Of a stretch of DNA of 64,000 nucleotides, positions 20,494 to 31,041 are shown piece after piece; the stretch's first letter is position 1; the number at the start of each line of letters is the position of its first letter. The translations under genes and the position numbers were made by a program. Source of the DNA: Halichondria panicea (Eukaryota; Porifera; Demospongiae; Suberitida; Halichondriidae). The stretch lies in NCBI RefSeq assembly GCF_963675165.1, contig NC_087379.1, positions 5,349,442-5,413,441 on the forward strand, written 5' to 3'. The notes beneath the pieces were generated by a model. It worked only from the letters and a program-made list of their open reading frames with translations, did no database searches and was not told the DNA's origin.

Positions 20494-20890
20494 GCCGATA
20501 GGGGTCACCCGCCTCCGCTTGCCACCAACGTTTCATCCCTAAGCCTTGGAGAGTAGTATGGCTCTTTGTGAAGAGAGTTCTCGATCTCCTGGAACTGTTT
20601 TAAGTGAACAGCTAAACAAATACTTCCACACAGATGCTGCAGACACACAGGTGCGCTCTTTCTCTTTGGGATTGTTACAGCTGGCGGTGGTTCAAGAAGG
20701 CGGTAACTCATTTACCCCTCGCGGTATTTGAACGCTGTCACTCTTTACTGCTCGTGGTATTTTCGGGCGGGTAAAGGAGGCGGCATTTGTTTACCGCTTG
20801 CGGCTAACTGAGGCGGCAACCCTTACCGCTCGCGGGTAAATAGTTTGCCGTTCGCGGTATTAATTGGTGGAAGCGGGTGATCCCTATCGG
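20494..20890. mobile_element. Element with CCGATAGGG.TCACCCGC ends and an exon-like ORF
   Basis: Ends ccgataggggtcacccgc and gcgggtgatccctatcgg pair over 18 bp with one mismatch. The right half contains five or so variants of a GC-rich motif like TTTACCGCTCGCGGTA. At 20558-20650 an ORF starting MALCEESSRSPGTVLSEQLN ends at a good donor (CAG|GTGCGC), which looks like a first coding exon. No partner exon was found. Confidence 0.65.
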
Positions 20891-21886
20891 CCACCGTACA
20901 CCGTAGTAGTCAAGCCAGTTGCAGCAAATTGCAGTTAGCTCTCTGTTAGTGTGTATTTTTAGTGTATATACTCGTAGCTTTTACTCGCCCGTGTGAACTT
21001 TTACAACGGATATCATTTCGTCTGGCCCTCTGGAAGGTACTTAGTTACGTGTAGATACCAATAAAGCTTGCTTACTGCTCTTATAAATTGACTCAAAAAA
21101 TTGTCTATAATATAGCTATATACTTGCGGTTTTGATGCCCTCTTGTCTCATAATTATCATAATCATGGCATTCTTACACAAAACAGTATCAATTCATGCA
21201 ATATAAGCACAGCAGACTTCTTTGAACCTAGAAAAAGCTGACAAAATAACCTTAAACATGAATTGTTAATTATTGAGGCGCATGCACGTGATGCATGTCC
21301 TACCTCCACCGACTGCACGTGATGCATGTCCTACCTCCACTGACACCAGTTAAAGCGTTCAGTATTATTTGTTCCTTATACATGTAATTATGTGCATGTA
21401 CACACTGTCTGTTTTACTCACTTGCAATGAGTGTACGCAGGGCTGCATTGAGGGCGAGGGGGTATTTTGCCCCCCTAGGATCTGACAGATTCATTAATAG
21501 GCATTTGTACTGCTATAATTCTGATAACTTCGCCCCTCCTACATTTTTCATTTGCCCAATTCGCTCCCCCTGATCCAAAATCCTGGATGCAGCCCTGGTA
21601 CGTTCCATATAAGGAACGCACAATGCTCAACACTTTTATTTATGATTATGTTGCAAATATCCTGCAAACTCTAGTATAGTACAACACTCCTCTTGTATAC
21701 GTGATTGATGTAGAACCACACCTCTGGTCGAGAATTGAGCATTCAGTGATCTAGTATTCTATATGGGCGTGAATTTAATTGAGTGGATCATTAAAAATGG
21801 GTGTAACTTTGCATAATGTACATTTTTTGTTTTGCCTATTATACTATAGCTATACACACTGCACTCACTATACAAGTAAAGCTATA
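20891..21886. other. Intergenic stretch with minor repeats
   Basis: No gene recognised. At 21280-21340 gcacgtgatgcatgtcctac followed by ctccac is duplicated in tandem. At 21438-21597 a 160 bp inverted-repeat element starts CAGGGCTGCATTGAGG and ends CCTGGATGCAGCCCTG, with gtacg on both sides, which resembles a small hAT-type element. Confidence 0.55.
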
Positions 21887-23830
21887 ATGGCTATAGTTTT
21901 GAGCAAGGAACTATAGATCAAGCTTCCCTTCATGAAACTCCTGCACCAGATGTCAACAGAGATGCCACTGAATCCACACCACTCGTGACAAGTAATCATG
22001 GGAAACATGGCAAAAAGAAAAGTGTGCTGATCAAGTCAAAGGCTGCAATAATGATTCTCGTTTGGACTGCCTTAATGTCTTTCATCTATGGTAGTTTTCT
22101 AAACCCTGAAAATTATTTCTTGTTCACTTACATATTGACGAGAGTAAACCCAGTAGGGCCAGTACTTAACAGTGAGGTGATAGATAGTGGCATATACGCT
22201 GTGTTTGCTATCTGGCTTCTCTTCTATCCTCTAGCCGGATACTTGGCAGATGTTCAATATGGCAGATATAAAGTTGTGAGATGTAGTATGTGCACCATGT
22301 GGTGTGGACTCTTGACTATTGTTGTTATGCATGGGTATTGTGAACGCCATTTTTTGGCCTCTGTTATTCTTAATTTGGTCTCCCCCTTCCTTCACAGCTC
22401 TATATGCTTTTTTCGGGATAGGGATGGGTATGCTTGTACTTCTCCTACTTATCTCCCTGTTGATTGCATTTGCTGGATTTTTAGCCAATGTTATTCAGTT
22501 AGGGGTTGACCAATTAAATGAGTCTCCTTCTAGAGACAGCTTTCTTTTCATTCATTGGTTTCTCTTCACATTATACATTGGAATAAGCTTTGGGAAACTG
22601 GTATGGAGTACAATTAATGTCACTGGTCTCTCAAGCCTTTCTACATTAATTTTTGGACTTGTCCTGATAGTTGTGCTAATTTGTATGCCAGTAACTTTCT
22701 GTGTTGCTAAGCGCAGGTGGTTTGTTATTGACACTGGCATTGGTAATCCTTACAAAGAGGTTGCAAGAGTTGTCGGCTTTGCAAGAAGAAACAAGATTCC
22801 TATTCAACGCAGTGCCTTTACATTCTGGGAGGATGACATACCCACTGGACTAGATCTAGGCAAGGACAAGTATGGAGGACCATTCACTACTGAGCAGGTG
22901 GAGAATGTGAAATCATTTTTTGGAATCGTTATCTTTTATTTTCAGTAGGACCATTTTTTACGGCTGATATTGCTGCAGCACCTTTTCTCAGTATTCTTAA
23001 AGATCACATGAAGGCTGAGAACATTTCGTTTAATACTGATTCAGGCAACATAGTTGACTCGATCTTCGCTAATGGTGGCACACTGTACCCTGTCTTTCTT
23101 GTTGTTTTTGTTCCTATTTTTCTCAAGTTTATTCATCCTCTGTTTCAAAAGTTCTTCCCTGGTATTCTGAAGCAAATTGGAATTGGTCTTTGTCTTGTCA
23201 CTGTTAATCTGTTTTGCTCACTGTTTATTGAGACGTTTGCTATAATGCTAATATTTCAATGTTTACTCCTGGACATTTTATTGATTATGTATATTATGAC
23301 TCATATTATAATGTTACATATGATGTTACTTATTTTATTGCTGCTCCCTCACTTAATGTCAACCCGTACATTCTCATTATTCAGCAAATCCTTATTGCTA
23401 TGGCCTATGTCTTTATCTATGGTGGAGTGTTTGAATTCATGTGTGCTCAAAGCCCTCACTCTATGAAAGGATTTCTCATTGGAATTTTCTTTGCTATTAA
23501 AGGACTATTCCAATTGATCGGTGTTCTTGGAATTCTTTTACCTTTTAGTTTCTGGTGGCACTCCCCTTTTGTTGGACTGGTTTATTTCCTAGTGAACATT
23601 GTTATTTCAGTCGCAGGTGTTGTAGTTTTCAAAATAGCAGCAAAGAGGTATCAGTATATCGTCAACGTGATGAACTGTGCAATGAACGAAAGTACATTGA
23701 AGAGTTTTACAAGAAGGCTGTTAATCACAATCGTGAATTTGAAGATCTAGATGTTCACTTTGAGAGTGATTCTGACTCAGAGACCCAAGACTGTGTAGTG
23801 ACTGTGATACGGATAGTTATTTATACTTGA
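21887..23830 (+). pseudogene. POT/MFS-like membrane transporter, copy 1, frameshifted
   Basis: It resembles proton-coupled oligopeptide transporter (SLC15/POT) type MFS proteins: many hydrophobic helices, the cytoplasmic motif PLAGYLADVQYGRYKVVR, the loop FWEDDIPTGLDLGKDKYGGP and IYGGVFEFMCAQSPHSMKG. Compared with copy 2 it has a 2 bp gain just after the ATG, a 1 bp gain at about 22328, a 1 bp loss at about 22935, divergence with a frame change near 23235, and another frame change near 23650, so no full-length product is possible. The stretches between breaks remain well conserved, which suggests recent inactivation. Introns are absent. Confidence 0.8.
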
Positions 23831-23972
23831 GTAATTGGTTTGTATTACGTGTAATGTAAGTGGAAATTAATTGTCTATTAGTAGTAATCCACCCCCTTCC
23901 TTCTTGTAAATTTAGTAGTGAAAGTACTTTTTGTGGTATATATACTGTGCTTGCATTGGTGGCTTGTGGTCA

Positions 23973-24127
23973 CCTTGAAGCCTGGTTGTCACATTGAAGC
24001 CTGGTGGTCACATGCATTGAAGCCTGGTGGTCACATTGAAGCCTGGTGGCCACATTGAAGCCTGGTGGCCACCTTGAAGCCTGGTGGTCACATTGAAGCC
24101 TGGTGGCCACATTGAAGCCTGGTGGCC
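23973..24127. repeat. 19 bp minisatellite downstream of transporter copy 1
   Basis: About eight units of the form cattgaagcctggtggtca in direct tandem, with substitutions and one 24 bp variant. The antisense ORF across it is a product of the repeat. Confidence 0.9.
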
Positions 24128-24611
24128 ACAGGTTCCGTCCGACCACAATGCCACCTGTCGCCACAGGCTCAATAGTTACTGTACGTGCATGGCACTCCAA
24201 GTATATAGCTATACCACCCCGGTTTAAAATAACGACCTTAACACATTTCATTATTGGGAATGATAGTGAAATCTATAAAGCAACAATTAGAAGTGTTTTT
24301 TGTTGCCTTCGAAGATTGCCTACAAGTTTCAACTATAACTAGCCTAAAATACTGTCTCTCATTAACAATTAAAGCAGTCAATGAAAGTGTCTACTTCGCT
24401 CTATAACAGCTCATTTTTGTGTCACACACACACCAATCGTGCACTCTACCCCTGCTGCGCACCGCACGCACAGGGTAATGAATTTAATTTTGGTGCTTTC
24501 TGGGTGCATGTTGTAGGGCTCCTCTAAAATTCTATTATTCTTGCCACAAAAATGTTTTGATCTTCTGATTAGAGGTGGCTATACACTCTGACAGTAAGAA
24601 TACAGTCACAG

Positions 24612-25193
24612 TAAGAATGAAAGCACCGCAGGTGCTGATGCCTCGGTGGAGGTGCCAAAGCTACATAACATAAAACTACTAATAGCTAGCTTTTATTATA
24701 CACACATTGATTATGATGAATCAGTTTGCTGCATGCAATCAACCGAATAGTGGGTAATGATCGACCATGATTGTTGTTAAAAACGATCGATGCCAAAAGT
24801 TCAAGTCTAAAATTAATGGCTGCAAGTCAGCAGAGCCTTGCAGCTCTCTGCTCACTCTTGCAGCTACCAATAGCTAGCGTTCTAGTGCAGAGCTAACTAC
24901 TAAGTAGAGTAGTAACACTCGGTGAACAAGTTTTGCTACGGACTCTTCTGAAAAGGCTGCAATAGCATTCCAAGTAAGCAAAACTAGGCATAACTCGAGA
25001 ACGAAGCATTATTTTGCAAATCCACGAATTAAAATCCAAGTAAACATGACTAGAAGCCTATAGAAACTCTTACTTGCACTTGATTCATCCTTGAGCGCGA
25101 GCAGTTGTAGCGGTCTACACACACACGCAGACACACAGACACACAAACACACTACCGTATACCTCGCTTGCGCATGCGCACCGAGGCAAAACA
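24612..25193 (+). repeat. 590 bp dispersed repeat, plus-orientation full copy
   Basis: It starts gaaagcaccgcaggtgctga, contains tcgatgccaaaagttcaagt, gcagctaccaatagctagcg, taactactaagtagagtagt, a CA tract and ends ctaccgtatacctcgcttgc gcatgcgcaccgaggca. Other full copies in reverse orientation are at 39329-39865 and 52272-52855; fragments are in PINX1 intron 3. No coding region or clear terminal inverted repeat, and its class is unknown. Confidence 0.9.
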
Positions 25194-25550
25194 TAGACTC
25201 GCTGGCCACTCCCATCATCACTATCTTGAGGATTGGGACTGGTCAACTGCCAATCTGCGAGTTGTTCTTGTGGAATTTTAATTCGTTGCATGACATCATC
25301 TTGTGGTTTGTGCGGTTGACCAAAGTTGCGTAACTATCAAGTGAATGTGGGTTATGTCCCGTGGTTTATCTAACACAACATAAGACCCAGCCCAACTACA
25401 ACGAATTACGTGGGCGAAATATGTCACATGACATTGCTTCTGCACTGTGATTGGTCATTACCGATTTCGGTAATGAGAACAACTCGCAGATTGGCAGTTG
25501 ACCAGTCCCAATCCTCAAGATAGTGATGATGGGAGTGGCCAGCGAGTCTA
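25194..25550. repeat. Perfect 75 bp inverted repeat just upstream of transporter copy 2
   Basis: The arm 25194-25268 (tagactcgctggccactccc...) is the exact reverse complement of 25476-25550, with 207 bp between. The left arm starts immediately after the 590 bp repeat and the right arm ends 9 bp before the transporter ATG at 25560. Confidence 0.9.
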
Positions 25551-25559
25551 GGCATAACA

Positions 25560-27436
25560 ATGGCTAGTCGTGAGCAAGGAACTATAGAGCAAGCTTCCCT
25601 TCATGAAACTCCTGCACCAGATGCCAGCAGAGATGCCACTGAAGCCACACCACTCGTGACAAGTAATCACGGGAAATATGGCAAGAATAAAAGTGTGCTG
25701 ATCAAGTCAAAGGCTGCAATAATGATTCTTATTTGGACTGCCTTAATGTCTTTCATCTATGGTGGTTTTCTTAACCCTGAAAATTATTTCGCATGCTCCA
25801 CTTACCTATTGATGTTAATACCTATTTCATTTACCAGTGAGATGATGAATAGTTGTATTTATGCTGTATTTGCTTTCTGGCTCCTCTTTTATCCTCTAGC
25901 CGGATACTTGGCAGATGTTCGATATGGTAGATATAAAGTTGTGAGATGTAGTGTTTGTACTATGTGGTGTGTACTCTTGACAGTGGTTGTTATCGGTGTC
26001 ATTGTGAATGCCATTGTTGTACCAATCATGATTACAAATCAGAGTTACTTTGTTAGTGCCGTATCTATTTTACTAATAGTGGTGAATTGTGCACTTGCAC
26101 TTTTTCTACTCATCTCGTTGTTGGTTGTGTTTGCTGGATTTTTAGCAAACGTTATTCAGTTTGGAGTTGACCAATTAAATGAGTCTCCTTCTAAAGACAG
26201 CTTTCTTTTCATTCACTGGTTTTTCTTCACACTCTATATTGGAGTAAGCCTGGGGAAACTGATATGGAGTGCAACGTTTGCCGCTAATAATGTATTAGGC
26301 CTTTCTATTTTTGGACTTGTCATGTTAGTTGTGCTAATTTGTGTACCAGTAACTTTTTGTGTTGCTAAGCGCAGATGGTTTGTTATTGAGACTGGCATTG
26401 GTAACCCTTACAAAGAGGTTGCAAGAGTTGTTGGCTTTGCAAAAAGAAACTATTCAACGCAGTGCCTTTACATTCTGGGAGGATGACATACCCACCGGAC
26501 TGGATCTAGGCAAGGACAAGTATGGAGGACCATTCACTACCGAGCAGGTGGAGAATGTGAAATCGTTTTTTGGAATTGTTATCATTATACTTTCAATTGG
26601 ACCATTCTTTACAGCTGATATTGCTGCATCACCTTTTCTTATTATACTGACGAATCACATGGAGGTGGAAGATCCCTATTACCTACCTGATAATATGGTA
26701 AGATACATTTTTTACTCGATCTTCGCTAATGGTGGCACACTGTACCCTGTCTTTATTGTTGTTTTTGTTCCCATTTTTCTTAAATTTATTCATCCTCTGT
26801 TTCGAAAGTATTTTTCTGGTATTCTGAGGCGAATTGGAATTGGTCTTTGTCTTGTCACTGTTAGTCTGTTTTGTTCACTATTTGTTGACACCATTGGTCA
26901 CCTTCTTCCTAGTGGCCATAATGCCACTTCTGTGTTTGCTCCTGAACAGGTCAACAATAATGGTCGTGGCCTATTTGTTGTTAATCAATCCCTTAATCTT
27001 AGCCCCTACATTCTCATTATTCAACAAGTCTTTGTTGCTGTGGCCTATGTCTTTATCTATGGTGGAGTGTTTGAATTCATCTGTGCTCAAAGCCCTCACT
27101 CTATGAAAGGATTTCTCTTTGGAATTTTGTTTTCCATTAAAGGACTTTTTCAATTGATTGGTGTTCTTGGGATTCTTATACCATTCAGTTTCTGGCAGGA
27201 CTCCCCTAGAGCTGGACTGGTTTATTTCCTGGTGAACATTGTAATCTCAGTCGCAGGTGTTGTGGTTTTCATAGTGGCAGCAAAGATCGAGGTATCAGTA
27301 TCGACAACGTGATGAACTTTGTAATATAAGAAAGTACATTGAAGAAGTCTACGAGAAGGATGTAAATCACAATTGTGAATTTGAAGATCTAGATGTTCAT
27401 TTTGAGAGTGATTCTGACTCAGAGACCCATGTATAG
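25560..27436 (+). pseudogene. POT/MFS-like membrane transporter, copy 2, two frame breaks
   Basis: The best preserved member. The first 294 codons (from ATG 25560) are open: an N-terminal acidic/polar leader (MASREQGTIEQASLHETPA), helices, PLAGYLADVRYGRYKVVR and FVIETGIGNPYKEVARVVGF. At about 26449, 8 bp present in copy 1 (aagattcc) are missing, shifting the frame and giving a stop at 26486. The downstream frame (to about 27285) is open and carries FWEDDIPTGLDLGKDKYGGP and IYGGVFEFICAQSPHSMKG. A 4 bp gain (atcg) at about 27291 then breaks the conserved C-terminus (FEDLDVHFESDSDSET). Unless an unrecognised intron explains the first break, it cannot make a full transporter. Confidence 0.75.
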
Positions 27437-27504
27437 TGATATACAGATAGTTAGGTAGTCATGTTTGGTTTGCATTTGAGTGAAGACTTGATGATTATGC
27501 CTCG

Positions 27505-28545
27505 GTTACGCATGTGCAGCGAGATATATGCTGCACCTTTTCTTAGTACACTGAAATATGAAAGCGGAGACTTTTTGTAGTTCAAAAAACATTTTTTACT
27601 CCATGTTCCTAATGGTTTATACCACTTCGTTTTGGTTCCTCAAGTTGCATAACCTTACTAAGATTTACCACTATTGTGGTTAACGAGCTAGGGTCTGTAA
27701 TAGGCTCAAAGCCTTTCTAGACAGACCCCCCGGGACCTCGGCTTTACATCCCATCCGTCAGGGTGCAGTGGTAAACACCTACTCATTATTTTAGGGCAGA
27801 GCTGAGTCGACTCATGAGAAATATCTCGGTTTTGGTGAACGCAAGCCTAACTTGACCATAAACAGAAAACTTTTCTGCTACTGATGGGACTCAAACTCGA
27901 AGTTTATGTTTTTATTCATCCTCTATTTCAAAAGTCTTCCCTGGTATTCTGAGGAGAATTGGAATTGGTTTTTGTATTATCACTGTTAGTCTGTTTTGCT
28001 CACTTTTGTCGACACAATTGGGCACATTTTCCATAGTGGCCATAATGCTATACTTCTGTACTTGCTCCTCAGTTGAATTTTAACAATAATACTTGCTGAT
28101 GAATCCCTTCATCTCAGCCCAAACATTCAGCAAATCCTTGTTGCTGTGGCCATTGTATTTATCACTACTGCATGAGCAGGTGGAGAGTGTGAAGTCATTT
28201 TTTGGTCATTTTACTTTCAATTGGACCTTTCTTTACGGCTGATATTGTTGCAGTACCTTTTCTCAATATACTGGGGAGTCACATGGAGGCAGAAGATCCC
28301 CTTTTCTTACCTGATATAATAGGTTCAGATACGTTTTTTACTCGAGCTGTATAGTGTTTGAATTCATCTGTACTCAAAGCCCTCACTCTATAAAAGGATT
28401 TCTCTTTGGAATTTTGTTTTCCATTAAAGGATTTTTTCAATTGAATGTATTTTTGTACCGTTTAGTTCTGGCAAGACTCTCCTTGAGCCGGCATATAATA
28501 CATGTAGTTAATCCTCACAGAGGGTGTCATGCAGAATTTTGAAGT
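27505..28545 (+). pseudogene. POT/MFS-like transporter, copy 3, scrambled fragments
   Basis: Pieces homologous to the transporter occur in jumbled order: a short piece at about 27526, a middle piece at 27906-28160 (tattcatcctctatttcaaa), then at 28175-28340 an earlier part of the gene (gagcaggtggagagtgtgaa), then from 28350 the FEFICTQSPHSIKGFLFGI part. Many stops and gaps are present. The piece 27560-27900 is unrelated to the transporter. Confidence 0.7.
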
Positions 28546-29091
28546 AAGGCGGGAATTAAATATTGGGCACCGCCAAATAATAATAGGGAACATTAATTGT
28601 GTGTTAATTAGGTGGCCTGATTAGGTGGCCTGAGGTAGGTTTTGGGATTACCTTTGCATTACATATATTTAGGGGGGGGTATATATCCCCCTCCTCCCCT
28701 CTGGTATTGCAGTTATATTATGTGTATTGTAAGCCGTGTACTGAGCCTGTTGTTAATCTGCTATCTAGTGCTAAAATGTATGTATGATGCTAACAAATGC
28801 AATTTACATGTATGCAAGCAGCTGCCATGTCGCACAACTATTTGAGGCCTATTGAAATCGCGGTGTTATTGAGGAAATTAATTAATCATAAATTTCGTAG
28901 CCTTAAAATTAGTCAAAATGCGCATTAATCTAGCTCTACATTGTTCAATAATCCCTCCCACTTTCTCCTTGACCATGTGCTCCTGCTACAACTCATATAC
29001 AGTGTATTGTACAGTCATGTACATGCATGCAGTTCACATTACCTGTATACTCTCCGGTGTGTGCACGTGGGCGTATCATTGCTTTAACCAT
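28546..29091. other. Non-coding stretch between transporter remnants and CARD remnant
   Basis: No gene recognised. The last 130 bp (cagtgtattgtacagtcatg ... gggcgtatcattgctttaac) resemble the intron sequence that precedes the terminal exon of the ANK-ZU5 genes (47845-47885 and 63640-63665). Confidence 0.55.
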
Positions 29092-29370
29092 TTCCTCAGT
29101 GAGAAGATAGTCCAGTCACTCTCTGAGAACCTGAAGGCCTTGGCCCTCCACCTCCTGTCAGCTGGGCTCATCACTGTGTCCATTCTTGAGAAAACCAACG
29201 AGTTGAATGAGACCAAAAGAGAGAAGGCCACCAGACTGTATACTGCCCTGCTGGGTGGGGTCAAACACTACCCCCAAAAGTACCACCAGTTTGTCTCAAC
29301 TCTCAGACTCAACCCACTACATACTGACTTGGTCAAAGAATTAGACAAAAGTACAAAGTCATGCATGTAG
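29092..29370 (+). pseudogene. Orphan CARD-like exon, relic of an ANK-ZU5-CARD gene
   Basis: The translation EKIVQSLSENLKALALHLLS...ITVSILEKTNELNETKREKA...LHTDLVKEL matches the terminal CARD-like exon of the gene at 34719-48197 almost residue for residue. The part that in the intact gene supplies the acceptor and first codons (ctctcctgcag plus the following 30 or so bases) is missing, so it cannot be spliced in the same way, and no ZU5 or ANK exons precede it within the window. It is best read as a leftover of a third gene unit or a partial duplication. Confidence 0.75.
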
Positions 29371-30387
29371 TTTGTCTACACGTATACATACGTATGCATA
29401 ATAATGATTGATTGCATGTGCATACATGCATGCATGCATGCAGTCTTTTGATTTGTTTTGGATTTTATATTGAAGTTAGTATAATTATAGCATTTGCAAA
29501 CGGCCTGTATACTCGAGGCCAATGAATAAAGTCAGGTCTAAGATAACAGACTAATCTAGTTTTAGTGTTGGCATAAGGAATTTAAGTCAATGGAAAGAGT
29601 GAAAAAGATACGCTGAAAAGTCGAATTAAGAGCCTGTATTAGCAATCTACCTCTGTATTACATGCACGGGGTATCTCTATTCACTGGACTTGAATGACCT
29701 AAAACCTAAACAGTGTAGGTTATTTATATAGCATAAATTATTAGCATGTTATGTCTATATCCTTTATAGACAGCCACTTAAGTTCATCACAACATTCTTG
29801 ATACGATTTGGACCATTGCATGATACATAATTATTTTTGTCCCATTTTGCGGTAATCCATCTCGATGCTCTTTTTTGCTTAGTGCGTTGACAAGTTGCTT
29901 CTTGTACTTTGACCAAGTTGCGAGGTGACTTGCTTTTTTTAATTCAGTGAAGAGTTGGTGTTTCTTACGTTTGTGGTACGGGAGGTTGTTTGTACGCTTT
30001 ACTCGTTCCAGGCAGGGTCAATAGGTGAAGACCGCTTTTGTTCGGCTTTAACTGGGACATTTTCTGATAGGAGAAGTTCGTTTATTCACACCTGAGTGTG
30101 CGTGCATCGGAGAATTGTACACATTGTATTAGCTGTGCTTACTTAGTAAGAACAGCTTAATACAATAATAATTATTATATGATTTCTATACTCTGCCATC
30201 AGCTAGTAAGTTACTAGCTGATGGCAGATACTAGCTGATGGCAGAGCATAGAAATCATCTATAGAAATCCCCTTTAAGCTGCATATTTTAGAGTTTAGCC
30301 AGTTGCAATTGGGTCTCCATTCTTTGAGATGCATGTAGTCTAGGTAACCATAATTATAGATAGTGTATTACCATAGATAGTGTAGTA
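29371..30387. other. Non-coding stretch with small hairpin
   Basis: No gene recognised. There is an ATGC tetranucleotide run at about 29422-29442. At 30181-30257 a hairpin has arms gatttctatactctgccatc and its near reverse complement. A tandem attaccatagatagtgt motif is at about 30350-30385. Confidence 0.5.
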
Positions 30388-31041
30388 AGAGGGATTGGAA
30401 ACGGGATCACGTGGGCTTATCAATGCAATGTAATGAACTTGGGGCCTTGCGGACAATCCAGGCTGCGCGTAACGCAGCTATAAGCGCTAAATCACGCCCG
30501 TCCAGAGATACAAAGACAAGGTTTTCTCCTGTTCTAGGACAAAGGTAAAGCACTAAAACTAGTAGCAGTATTTATTAGAGCCTCTCTTACCATGTAGATA
30601 CTTATTATTTATTGGGACCTTATTTACCAGTCCTATATCAGAAATTGGCGGCATTTTCAAACTGGAATGACTTTCTGTACCTAGACTATATCTTTTTTGT
30701 TATACAAGCAATATTAAAGATTGATGATGTTGTTGATGGAGAATTAGGTAAGGAATGAAATGGTGTTTAGTTGGCCCTGCTAAGTACTAAGAAAAGTTCA
30801 CAACATGGTGATAAAATGACAAATTGACCTAAATTTATGTCCACTTTTCTGTACCTCTCTTTGGCATATAATTTGTCGTGAGTATTTCTAAATGCCTTTA
30901 TATTATAGTGAGTGCTGTATATTGTGCAATAGACACCTTCATTTGACTGAACAAAGCCTTATTTTGGCAGTAGCTGTGATGTTTGGTCCACATGTATATT
31001 TATTTGTGCCAGAATGACGTTATGAATGTTTTTATAGCAAT

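Noticed and set aside
23970..24251. CRISPR-like array or repetitive protein
   Set aside because: The 19 bp units are in direct contact with no spacers, and the genome is eukaryotic; it is a minisatellite.
24612..25193. tRNA-derived SINE
   Set aside because: I could not find convincing Pol III A and B boxes or a 3' tail.
25560..26486. Complete 308 aa transporter
   Set aside because: The last residues arise from an 8 bp loss relative to copy 1; the rest of the transporter continues in another frame.
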